From Dichetophora obliterata (Eukaryota > Arthropoda > Insecta > Diptera > Sciomyzidae): a stretch of 64,000 nucleotides of DNA. Below the pieces are notes generated by a model. The model was not told the DNA's origin and made no database searches. It was given only the letters and a program-made list of their open reading frames with translations. The stretch is from positions 263,440,962 through 263,504,961 of the forward strand of contig OY986435.1 in NCBI GenBank assembly GCA_963920525.1. The letters are read 5' to 3'. Of the stretch, positions 54,811 through 64,000 are shown piece by piece. How positions within the stretch are numbered: the stretch's first letter is position 1; each line of letters begins with the position of its first letter. Both the position numbers and the translations under genes were made by a program.

Positions 54811-55758
54811 TTAGGCAGGAACAACTTCATCTTCCGGGCATCTTTCACAAATTCCTTCGGCGGCAAGAACATGGCTGTGCAGCTCGCTTTCATTTTTGAT
54901 GCGAATACTTTGGGAGCCTTTGTGTAGCCGAATGTGTAAACACCCTCGGACGGTGAAAGCATTGTAAATACTTTTTCGTTTCTTGTAGGTAATAGCAGCA
55001 TGTAATAGCTTTCTAGTATCAGCGCTGAGGCACTCGTGGATGTAGATATTGTGATCTGCTTCAAAGCCTGCATTGATCAGATTCACGGCTTTCTTAACAC
55101 GTCTGCGGTAGTCACCAAATGCTTTCAAAACCCGATTTCGGTCATGCGGAGTGTAGAACTTGACGATGATCACAGGGTTTGAATTTTGATTTGTTGTTCT
55201 CTGCCTTACCCGAAAAATATCTTTTAATTGCGGTGGTAAAAACTCAATAGAGTGACATACAAGGTTAAAGATGCTCTTAATATTTTCGCCTGTCATTAAA
55301 GGCACTCCAAAAATAATTGCATCGGAAGAGTTATGATTTTCACTGCTGTTGTTGGAATTTGATGTCGAAGAGCATCGCTTGAGTTCATCGGTTAGGGCAT
55401 CACAACGCGAGGAAAGAAGTTCGATGCGATTTTCAAGTGAGCTTAATTTAAGTTCGTAATCACTAAAATTGTTTTTGATGGTTGCAACTTCGCTCTTAAA
55501 TTCGTTGCTCAATTTAGTCTCGACGTTCGCAATTTCACTCGAGAGACGCTTGAAGAGGATGTCGGAGTGCTGTCGAAGACGGTCCTCTAGCTGTTCCACT
55601 TCAACTTTCAACTTAACACTCAAACGCTCTTCTAACGCATAGAGTGCAGTACTAAAAGAGGTTAAGCTGCCACTCTCTGACTTAGGTGTGTTCTCGTTTT
55701 TAGAGCGAAGGCCTTGTTGGCGTAGTTGTTCACGCGTTAGTCTTGGACTCGGTGTCAT
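54811..55758 (-). CDS. LINE ORF1 protein: coiled coil and RNA-binding domain, 315 aa
   Basis: ORF1 proteins of LINEs bind the element RNA and act as chaperones in the ribonucleoprotein particle. Residues about 30-130 have heptad-like spacing of Leu/Val/Ile (LYALEERLSVKLKVEVEQLE, LSSLENRIELLSSRCDALTD), consistent with a coiled coil, then a Ser/Asn linker (STSNSNNSSENHNSS). The C-terminal half (DAIIFGVPLMTGENI, FRVRQRTTNQNSNPVIIVKF, RVLKAFGDYRRRVK, IYIHECLSADTRKLLHAA) looks like an RRM-type plus C-terminal domain. No CCHC zinc knuckle is seen, unlike classic jockey/I ORF1s. The dead ORF1 at 27745-28203 has the same layout. Confidence 0.85.
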   Translation of the reverse strand: MTPSPRLTREQLRQQGLRSKNENTPKSESGSLTSFSTALYALEERLSVKLKVEVEQLEDRLRQHSDILFKRLSSEIANVETKLSNEFKSEVATIKNNFSDYELKLSSLENRIELLSSRCDALTDELKRCSSTSNSNNSSENHNSSDAIIFGVPLMTGENIKSIFNLVCHSIEFLPPQLKDIFRVRQRTTNQNSNPVIIVKFYTPHDRNRVLKAFGDYRRRVKKAVNLINAGFEADHNIYIHECLSADTRKLLHAAITYKKRKSIYNAFTVRGCLHIRLHKGSQSIRIKNESELHSHVLAAEGICERCPEDEVVPA

Positions 55759-55925
55759 TTAAGGCGTTTAGTTAGTAGTTGGCGCGCAATTAGGGGAAAA
55801 CGTATGACACAGCAGCTACAATTCGTGTAGCTTAGGATTATTTTGTTTAGTTGTTTTAAGCCACAGACGGCACCGTTTGATGTCTACCAACAAATTACAC
55901 TCGCGCACTCGTTGTTTTTGTGTTT

Positions 55926-56330
55926 TTTTCTTTATTTACCAGCTTTTGCATCAAAAATTGACAACAAATAAAGTTCAGCACTGATCGAAAGATTTTGCAT
56001 ACGAATTGCATCTGGGTTTTCTGCAGTAAAGCAAATGTTTAATTCTTTAATTTATGCTAAAATGCAATTAAATGAGTCTATATCCGATGTTTACAAAAAC
56101 TTCAAAAACGAAAACTTGATAAAACTTGATAAAATATTAAATCTCTGTATAAAAACGAAGCGCACAGAAAGACACGTCTGCACTTCCAAAGAGTGCATTT
56201 GACAAGTACACTATGTTTACGCCCCCTTTTTCAGGGATAAGCATGAAGTGAAGGAAAGTTTGATAGGTTTGAACCAAAGTAAGCTCAAATTTAGGCACTC
56301 GATTTGTTTTGAGTTCTAGATGCTTTAAGG
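55926..56330. other. Spacer between LINE and repeat array
   Basis: Contains an AAAACTTGAT direct duplication at about 56112-56133. Nothing else recognised. Confidence 0.35.
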
Positions 56331-56339
56331 GAAAAATAT

Positions 56340-58193
56340 TTTGCCACACCCTCTTTTACCGTCTACAAATAAACAAAAATGTTATATTGTGGACGGTTTT
56401 GGTGTATTAGACTAAAATATGGTAATTAAGCTTACATAGTTACGTTCGGCAACTATACTAAAAATGGTGAAAATATAAACTGTTTTTCTCCGATTAGCAT
56501 GAAAATTCGTGTATGGCGTAAGACTGTGGCGGGACAACGTCTGCCGAGGAATATCTTTATACATAAAATTCTTCTGTACATGGCTTTGTCACTGAACTCC
56601 TCCTAAACAGCTGGACCGATTTTCATGAAATTTGGTGTGAGTGTGCGGCTGTAGATGATTTAAATCTAAAGTTTGACCCGGTAGGTTGCGTTGTTGTTGC
56701 TGTGGCAGTGTTTAAAGGGGTATTTGAGATTATAACTCAGAAACGAGTTGAGAAATTGTCATGATTCTTTCACTACTTCACTAAACAAACAAAAATCTTA
56801 AATTTTTATGATAGCTTGATTTTTCGATAGTATTAAACTTTTTTTAATTTTTACTATAGAAATTTTAAATAAACATTACATTTATGCATACCATATGAAA
56901 GAACAATAAATATTTTTCCAACAATAAATATTTTAACCAAAGTTTTTTGAGAAATAAAGAAATTCGTTAAGGTTGTTATTGGAAAACTATAAAAATTATA
57001 AAGGAAACGAAAATGAGAAAGATTGAAACACGATTGGACGTCCAATTAATCAAAATTTCAAACAAAAACAAAAAAAAAAAATGCAATCTTTTGTAACATG
57101 ACCGAGCTATTCACTTTCAAAGCCAGCACTTTCATTTTTGATTTATTTTTTTCACCAAAAAATAAAATTAGTACTACAAACATTTTGAATGTTTCAGGTA
57201 CGAAAGATAAGTCCTGAGTAGTGCATGTTTTTATATTGAAACTTGGTGTATATGTGTTATGAGACCAAGTGGTGGTCACTTTATACATAAATATTGACAC
57301 GCCTTCTTTACATACAAAATCGTTTGTGCAGTGTATTTTAAGATCTCAGGAACGATATCAAGGTTATCAAGGTTTATATCTCAAATAATGAAAAAAATAA
57401 AGTTGCCACACCCCCTATAACCACCCACAAATTAATTGAAATGCTATATTTTAGACGATTTTTGCTGTATTGGAAAAAAAAATTTGTAATTTAGTTCGTA
57501 TGGTTACTCTCGGCAACTGAGCTTAAAATTGGCGTGGTCGAACTATAACTATTCCCACTTTTCAGAAAGCACTATAATTACCGAGTTTTGCATGTTTTAT
57601 AATGAAACTTGGTGTATATGTGTTATGAGACCCAGTAGTGGTCACTATTTATATAAATAATTTGTCCTAGGCTAACCCACATTTATCTCTAGTTCGTTTG
57701 TGTTCTATAGAATGTGGCATTATTATTATTTTTATATATAAAAAATGTATTTTATTTAAGCAATTCATGTTAACAGAACAATAATAATCAATAATAATAA
57801 TAATAATAATAATCTAATATAAAAAAAAAATGTTGTTACGCTTACTTTTACCGCCCTTCTATGTATACACAATCGTTCATGCTGTGTCTCTTAACATCTC
57901 AGGAACGGAAACACCTTGGGGCACCAAATATGCAACATATGTTGTTAGGGTTAATATCTCGGTTAATAAAAAAAGCCACAGCCCCTTTTACCCACCCCCA
58001 CAATTCATTAAAAATGCTTCATTTAAGACGGTTTTGATAGTCACGAATTGAAGCTTCAAAAAGAAACGTGTGGCATGTGTGACTCGAATGGCACGTTGTT
58101 TGGACACTTCCACTCTTTTCAAAAATTCACAAAATGAAAATGATCACAAAGAAATTAGTTGAATTGGGGCAGTACAACGTTTGTTGGGCCTGC
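56340..58193 (+). mobile_element. Helentron/DINE-like repeat array with GCCACACCCC units
   Basis: Units at 56340, 57405 and 57975 match the subfamily at 50990-51430. Near 56527-56550 the sequence GTGGCGGGACAACGTCTGCC, and at about 58175-58193 CAGTACAACGTTTGTTGGGC with CTGCTAGT, look like successive 3' ends of the dispersed fly Helentron/DINE type (CTAG before T). ACAGCTGGACCGATTTTCAT at about 56608 is the typical subterminal block. Parts 56860-57300 are unassigned. Confidence 0.5.
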
Positions 58194-58199
58194 TAGTTA

Positions 58200-58790
58200 T
58201 ATCTGAAGCAAACTCATTACTTGAGTTTTTAAAACGCAATGCAAGAGACTTCTTAGATGCTTTTACACTAAAAACGTTATTTGTTAGTCTGGTAAGGTCT
58301 CTTTTGGAATACTTAAACATCAAATGGGATCCTATATATGTATGACGGTGATAGCATTCTCATTGAAACAATCCAAAATAGATTTTCTAGATTTTAATTA
58401 GACGTTACTAGATTAATTTAATTAGACATGATGCGTTGCCAATTGCTAAATATTCAAAGCTTATCTCAGAGAAAGAAAGCACAGAGTGTTATTTTTATAA
58501 AAAAATAGTTGATAAGATAAATTCGCCTGAACTACAATACTTGAACTTATTTCGTTCTATGCTCCATCGAGAGCTATTGGAGAAAGAAAATCATTTCATA
58601 TAAGATTTCATAGAACTAACTATGGTAATAATGAGCCAATAACTAAATGATTATCTAATTGCAACATAGCAGCTAGTCTTTAGACTAGCTATTCTATAGA
58701 CTTTTGTACGAGAAGAGGTAGTTTTAAGAGAGTTATTTACAATTAGATATGGGCTTAGCCCATCAGATGTAAATAAATAAATAAATAAAA
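58200..58790 (+). pseudogene. LINE ORF2 C-terminal fragment with (AATA)n tail
   Basis: Plus strand: SLLEFLKRNARDFLDAFTLK, TLFVSLVRSLLEYLNIKWDP match the post-palm region of jockey/CR1-group ORF2, then decay with several stops (ETIQNRFSRF recognisable). The copy ends with GATATGGGCTTAGCCCATCA and an (AATA)n tail near 58770-58788. It resembles the family of the fragment at 100-1075. Confidence 0.7.
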
Positions 58791-58849
58791 GTGGCTGGGG
58801 AGCATATTTTTTCTATTTGGACTCTTACTTGAATTAAATTGCCTTCTTT

Positions 58850-59230
58850 GCCTTAAGTTAACACATTAAAGTTTTTAAGAAGGCATCAACAACAACAACA
58901 ACAAAGAGTCAATCACTTAGCTGACAGTCTGTTTCGGAAATCGCTACATTTTCCTCTTCAGTAGTCTTTGAGTGATTAAGCAGTTATTAACTCACTGTTT
59001 AAATTTGTATATGACTTCACAGATTTTGGAATTCATTCTTTTGAATTGTATGGCTGCTAATCATATGACATTTTAAAGCAATAGGCTATTTATAGATCAC
59101 CGCCATCAACTCTAATAAGGTTGCCATCTGTTCTAGTTGCTTCTTTATTTATTTCAATATTCATTGGTGTCTGACAGTTTGTCGAAATGCACCATAGCTG
59201 ATCACAGCTTAATGAAACGAGTTTTTTGCT
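58850..59230. mobile_element. CAA-repeat MITE, copy 2
   Basis: Contains GAAGGCATCAACAACAACAA, then AGAGTCAATCACTTAGCTGA and CGCCATCAACTCTAATAAGG as in 13268-13712. The right terminus is replaced by ...AACGAGTTTTTTGCTTCGCC. Confidence 0.7.
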
Positions 59231-59404
59231 TCGCCAGAAGCTAGTGTTCTAACTGAAAGGTTTCTATTTTCACAACTAAATGTTCGATTAAACATGACTT
59301 TGACCGCAATCGATCAATTATAAGAATGTTTAATTAATTTGACATTAATTAAACTTATTTGGCCGTGCTCCGCCATGGCTAGTTAATTAGTTTTATAATC
59401 TATT

Positions 59405-59638
59405 GACTTATTACATGAATTAAATTGCGAGCTTTAGATCAAGTAAGTTTTGAAGAAGGCAACAACAACAACAACAACTCTGTATAGAGTCAATCACTTA
59501 GCTGACTAGACAGTCTGTTTCGGAAATTGCTACATTTTCGTCTTCAGTACTCTTTGAGTGATTAAGCTGTGATGAACTCGCTGTTTAAATTTGTATATGA
59601 CTTCACAGATTTTGGAATTCATTCTTTTGGACCCTTTT
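59405..59638. mobile_element. CAA-repeat MITE, copy 3, right end truncated
   Basis: Starts ATGAATTAAATTGCGAGC and follows the family through CTCTGTATAGAGTCAATCAC to GGAATTCATTCTTTT, where it stops abruptly. Confidence 0.7.
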
Positions 59639-59639
59639 C

Positions 59640-60471
59640 AAAAAAACATCGACTTGATTTTGATTGAATTGAAAACTTTTAATAGGGTAAGATTTAAGAA
59701 AATCGAAAAAATAATGGTGTCAGTTCAGGCCGTAGCCAGGAGTTAGGAACCTTGGTCTATCTTAATACGATTCCCAAATAATTTTTGCTGTTACGATAGC
59801 CGCCAATGAGCAAAAATATTTTACAAAAACCTCAAAAAATTACGTTTTTCGTAAAAATATTGGCTGGCAGAATAGTTGATAAAAAAATAGACTATATGTA
59901 CAAATAAATAAAATAAAAAATTTTAAAGTTTTGCAATTGCATTAAAGATAAGCTGTTTTTCGTTCCTTTTTAAATTTTTTAAATACATTTTCACTAAAAT
60001 TGAAACAACTTCATTTTTTCTAATGCGAAGTAAAACAAAAAAATATCAAAAATTAATTTTTTTTTTTGCAAATTCTACCAACACGTCCTGATCTGTTGTG
60101 CGATCCCTGTGTATCTTTGGGGATGGACATCCGTTCGATCTCGCCCATAGAGTTACGAAGGTATGTTTTGAGAGCTTTTAGGGATGAGAACTATATCTCA
60201 TTTGTCTCAAATTAATAAAATTTTAAAGACAGAAAAACTTTAACATAAACTTCATGAATCTTAAAACCGAAAAATTCACAAAATTACTTAAACGATTGAC
60301 TTAAAACTTTTTATTGGGTCAGAATTCTGAAAAATGTAAGCTAACTTTTTATAACTGATGAGTAACTTGAAAATCAAACCAGGTTTAGACTCATAAATTT
60401 AATTCTAAAGTTAGTTATTTAAAAACTCTTGACTTTAATAGAGTCACAATGAAAGGAGCAGAAAAATTGAT
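59640..60471. repeat. Diverged fragment related to the fold-back at 5159-5898, then AT-rich spacer
   Basis: CGTAAAAATATTGGCTGGCA at about 59850 and the poly-T/AAACTTTA-like interior resemble 5300-5560. The limits are unclear; 60180-60471 holds nothing recognised. Confidence 0.4.
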
Positions 60472-60718
60472 TTAACCCTCATCGGTCCCTCGAGAAATAC
60501 ATCTAATTGGTCTTATTGTATGCGCGCGCATACACATATATTTTTAATTGTAAAAAAGCTAAAAAAATTAACAACCATTTATGTTTTGTGATTTTTTTAT
60601 GTTTATTATATTGTTTACTATCATATTAATACATTTGAACTTCATAAAGTTAGATTTAGAATGAAATTAATTAGAATATTACAAATATTAGAAAACAAAA
60701 TTGACTTTTTAACTTTTG

Positions 60719-62528
60719 TCAATTATTTGTACATTTTTCGCATAAATTGAAATTATGTTCAGCACAAATGAAATTTCTACACTTTTCACAGCGTGTAGCA
60801 AAAAGATTTTTGTTATTTTTATATGTGCAGATGTAGCATCGGCCTCGTTTTGATGTACTTGGTAAATAGCGAATCTCGCGAATTCTTTGAATAACACTGG
60901 AAGCATCATTACTTTGAGGTTGTTTTTTTACGTTTAGTGATCTGTTTTTCAACGAGATTCAATCCAAGCTCCTCGATAAAAAGGCGACGACGAATATTAT
61001 GGTTCGTTTTAGAATTTTTCCAATTCGGAAACAATGCAATGAACGTCACGAATGCATTCAACGCACTAACATCAAGCATGTTACAAAATACTGCCATTGG
61101 CCACCGATTGACTTTTCGTTCGCATGTGTACGTAGCCACCATTGGATCCATAGTATCAACTCCACTCTTGGTTTTGTTGTAGTCTTCAATGATGTTTGGT
61201 TTCTTCTTTTCACTATTCTCATTTATGCTGACAACATTGTGGTATGTACTGAGCAATGTCACAAATCGGTACCGGCGAGGAACATATGACAACATAACTG
61301 CTTGCAATTTATGTTCATATACAACTTCTGTATGATAAATTGGCTTTTGACGCATGTCGAGTAGAACTGAAGGAATTTCAGTCTTATTTTTCCTTATTGT
61401 TCCCAAAATAGTCATGCGATTCTTATGTTAATCTTCTGCCAATTCATACGAAGTGAAAAAGTTGTCACACGTTACATTTCTGTCAGAAAGTCCTTCCACC
61501 AAATCCAAAACAACACGCCGTCCGAGATTACGTTCAGGAGTGGCATTACGATTCCGACCAACATAAATTTGTGTGTTGTATGCATACCAGCTTTTTGAGT
61601 CGCATAGCACCCAAATTTTGATGCCATATTTCGCCGGCTTGGATGGAATATACTGACGAAACGGACATCGCCCACGATACGGAACTAACTGTTCATCTAC
61701 GGTAATGTTTTTTCCTGATGTGTATACAACTTTCAAATTATGATTCCATTTATCGTATACATTTCGAATCGGTGCCAATTTGTCACGTACAGAAGTACTT
61801 GTAGATGCAGTGTTGGCCATACGTTGTTCGCGGTCATCAAATCGAATGCAACCATGGATACGCTTGAACATTTTCAAAGACATTGTTGCTCTAAATATTA
61901 GCCGACCAGTTTTGTCATTCCACAGTTTAGTGACACATTCACCGTATGGCCGATAAACACCAGAAAGCAGCAACAATCCAAAGTATGCGTGCAGAGTGTC
62001 CAAATCAATGTTTTCCCAATCGTCTTTGTACTTTCGCACACCATATAAATTCGTCATGTTCAAAATAATATTCTCAACCGGTTCAAGGAACATGTGAAAT
62101 GCAGACGAAACATCAACTATAGTAGTAGCTGCTAATGATTTTGGACCTGAGTTATAACAAAAATGAAACATATAATGAACATGAACCCATAACAAAGAGG
62201 GTAGGTTTTTACCTGAAGTGAAATTTTCTGCACGTCGAAATGAATTTCTTCGATTTATTTCAAATGGTTGCGATGAATATTCAATTCTCTTATTTTTTGA
62301 AAAATATTTATTTTCAGGATTTGCTGCATTTTCTTCTGCTAAATTTTGCTCAAGTGGCTCAATGTCGTCTTCATCCGAATGCACGCTAACTTCACTTTCA
62401 TCATTCTCCTCGTCTGATAATGCAAAATCATTGTCACTATTGCACGGAAATTCGCCCGCTTCGCTTTCCAAATCAAAATTCATTTCTAGTTCATCTCGCT
62501 GCCTTCTTTCACGTAAAACTCTATCCAT
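60719..62528 (-). pseudogene. piggyBac transposase (DDD), one stop codon and one frameshift
   Basis: Cuts and pastes the element at TTAA. The start is taken at MDRVLRERR (62528); an upstream in-frame ATG at 62576 also exists. An acidic N-terminus (SDNDFALSDEENDESE) is followed by the RNase H-fold core: Asp in NITVDEQLVPYRGR, Asp in VTCDNFFTS and Asp in KSGVDTMD are the three catalytic residues. An in-frame TAA at 61430-61428 interrupts the ORF just after SYELAED, inside the core; the frame then continues HKNRMTILGTIRKNKTEIP. Near 60928 a frameshift in a run of A separates the C-terminal cysteine-rich domain (CYICTY, CEKCRNFICAEHNFNLCEKC). A 66-bp intron lies at 62147-62212. Confidence 0.92.
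62147..62212 (-). other. 66-bp intron in the piggyBac transposase
   Basis: On the minus strand the donor is GTAAAAACC (62212 downward) and the acceptor ATAACTCAG (ending 62147). Its length is a multiple of 3 and it has no stop, so the frame reads through it (KNLPSLLWVHVHYMFHFCYN). Removing it joins FTSG to PKSLAATT, which fits the family better. Predicted by eye. Confidence 0.65.
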
Positions 62529-62907
62529 TTTTATCAAATAGTTCCAAACACAACCAAAATTCAAATAAATGCGCAAACTAATTTCACTTATGTGTGTTCC
62601 AGAACAAACTGAATTTCATAAAACGAAAAAATACGAGCGTGCTATAAATCCACACACAAAAATAAGCGGCAATTCCAGGTACCTTCTTATGTGTATGCGC
62701 GCACATACAAAGAGACCGATTCGTAACTACAACTGCACAGACAAATACAGTAAGGGTACAAATTCAAAAACGGGGTTTTTTGGTTGTTCAGGCAAAATAA
62801 TTCTACTTTGCAAAATACAAGGTCATTCCGCTGAACCGCTTTTATTTTATTCAAGTTTAACGATCAAAATTGTATGCGTGCGCATACAGGGGACCGATGA
62901 GGGTTAA

Positions 62908-64000
62908 TTAAAGCTTGTTTTGTGCCGTAAATAACGAAGAGGCTATGCCGCAGAGCTAAAGAAAACGCAGAACTTGCAATTAGCTCCATTTGCATATTTG
63001 ATGTCAACCAACCAACTCTAGAGACAAAACCATGGATGCTGAAATTAATTTTCGAGAACCGCTCGTGGAAAAATGAATATCAAGGGAAAACTGAATTTAC
63101 ATTAAAATCTTTCTAGACGGTTTCAATTAGAAAGGTTTTTTTAGTATACCTTGCCGATGTCAAGGGTAGTGAAAACAATAGTGATGGTAAATTTTGAATG
63201 TATCACGTTTGATCCGATAAATCAGGATGCATTTGTTTTCACTATTGTTGTTTACACGAATCAATTCATAACAAAGACTTTTACACGTAAACGCAACTTC
63301 AGTAAATGATTTGTTAAGATTTTTTTAGAACATATTAAAGTAATTCAATGAAATAAATAATTTAATGCATTAATTTTTATTAAAATTTCGACCCTCTGGG
63401 TGGGGTTTGAATCTTGAAAACCCCCCTTTGGCTACCGGCTTGTGCCAGTCTAATTATAATATTATCGCATCTTTTTACAGGACACGTTTTCGTAAATTTT
63501 TTTTGATTTCTTATAATTAAAGTTGAAAGCTGAACGCTGAAAGCTTGTCTGTCTAGAACAATACGACCCCTTTGCGCGAAATTATCGTATGTGCCAAGAA
63601 CCAAATTTTACAGGAGAGCATTTTTTCTACTTTACTGTGCTTTAGCTTACCAATGTCAAAACCAAAACTGACATGTGCTTAGATTATTATCTAATATAAC
63701 TCAACTGATAATTATTTCTGTGGAAAAGTTTACATTTTCCAAAAAAAAAAAAAACATATTGTTTGGCATATACGATAGTTTCGCTCAGAACGTTTCGTAA
63801 GTGTGATTGTAAAAAAAGGCACTTACGATAACATTAAAAACAGTTTTGGTCCAATTTGTTCGCGTAAAGGCCCCTATAGACGAGCAACTAATCGAACAAC
63901 TGGTTGATCAACTGGTTTGTGTTTTTTTCCTACAGACACTACCTTTAATTGGTGGCAGATGTTAAAATTCAGTACAAAACATTTTATTTATAAAATGCCC
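62908..64000. other. Spacer; possible MITE left end at the window edge
   Basis: No gene recognised. From 63869, AAGGCCCCTATAGACGAGCA followed by repeated CAACTGGTTGATCAACTGG-type motifs looks like the beginning of a MITE that runs out of the window. Confidence 0.35.

Larger units (their letters stand above)
51431..55925 (-). mobile_element. Near-complete LINE (jockey/CR1 group) with two open ORFs
   Basis: The minus-strand element has a 5' UTR (about 55925-55759), ORF1, a 173-bp gap, ORF2 and a 3' UTR ending in an (AAATA)n(AATTT)n tail at 51431-51464. The 5' end is not certain. Both ORFs are uninterrupted, so this is the youngest LINE here. It appears to lie inside a Helentron/minisatellite array, whose relatives stop at 51430 and resume near 56200-56340. 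A clear target duplication was not found. Confidence 0.85.
60476..62903 (-). mobile_element. piggyBac transposon, 2428 bp, TTAA target
   Basis: Perfect terminal inverted repeats CCCTCATCGGTCCC (60476-60489) and complement (62890-62903), bounded by TTAA at 60472-60475 and 62904-62907. The subterminal palindrome TGTATGCGCGCGCATACA is at 60518-60535; near-palindromes TGTATGCGTGCGCATACA (about 62871-62888) and TGTATGCGCGCACATACA (about 62692-62709) are at the other end. These are likely transposase-binding sites (inference). It encodes a nearly intact transposase on the minus strand. Confidence 0.95.

Overview
The window is AT-rich, repeat-dense animal DNA. No convincing host protein-coding gene, rRNA or functional tRNA was found. 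The elements present are a Transib with a DNA-RAG1-like transposase, a piggyBac, an irritans-type mariner, hAT and Tc1/mariner miniature elements, Helentron-like repeats, and jockey/CR1-, R1- and RNase H-bearing LINEs. This mix, the very AT-rich spacers and the scarcity of CpG-rich sequence suggest an insect, most likely a higher fly (Diptera, perhaps tephritid-like). The species assignment is inference. The window reads like intergenic or long-intron sequence in a large, repeat-filled genome.

Layout. 1-8.3 kb: a LINE 3' fragment, a 264-bp fold-back with TAA duplications, a 905-bp hAT-like element with a perfect 8-bp target duplication (ATGTCTAC), a second fold-back, and a minisatellite-bearing repeat that ends in a snapback arm. 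8.9-12.7 kb: a mariner transposase pseudogene split by an insert of about 280 bp, which is itself split by a 2634-bp Transib with CGACG target duplications. 13-21 kb: MITE families, a Helentron-like repeat, low-copy DNA and a Tc-like transposase remnant. 21.7-23.2 kb: a hAT with 8-bp duplications (TCTGTAAA). 24.3-25.7 kb: low-copy CAA/CAG-rich DNA and a (GGTAGA)n array of about 455 bp.

26.4-40.6 kb: a graveyard of LINE fragments on both strands. One LINE is split between ORF1 and ORF2 by a 3.3-kb insert flanked by a 12-bp direct repeat; that insert contains nested fold-backs. Also here are an RNase H LINE ending in (CCTAA)n, an R1-like ORF2, tRNA-like heads and an 8-bp minisatellite. 41.5-43.5 kb: low-copy sequence that may hold an untranslated host exon. 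43.5-45.8 kb: a hAT-related element holding a TA-flanked Tc1/mariner MITE, then a fold-back. 46.5-49.9 kb: five nested elements, four with perfect 8-bp duplications and one flanked by TTAA. 50.4-58.8 kb: LINE fragments and a LINE with open ORF1 (315 aa) and ORF2 (949 aa), apparently inserted into a Helentron/minisatellite array. 60.5-62.9 kb: a piggyBac with perfect termini, TTAA duplications, a 66-bp in-frame intron and a transposase broken by one stop codon and one frameshift.

The genes here do not form a pathway. Each belongs to a self-mobilising element, and their value lies in the record of insertion order. All repeat matching and translation beyond simple open frames was done by eye.
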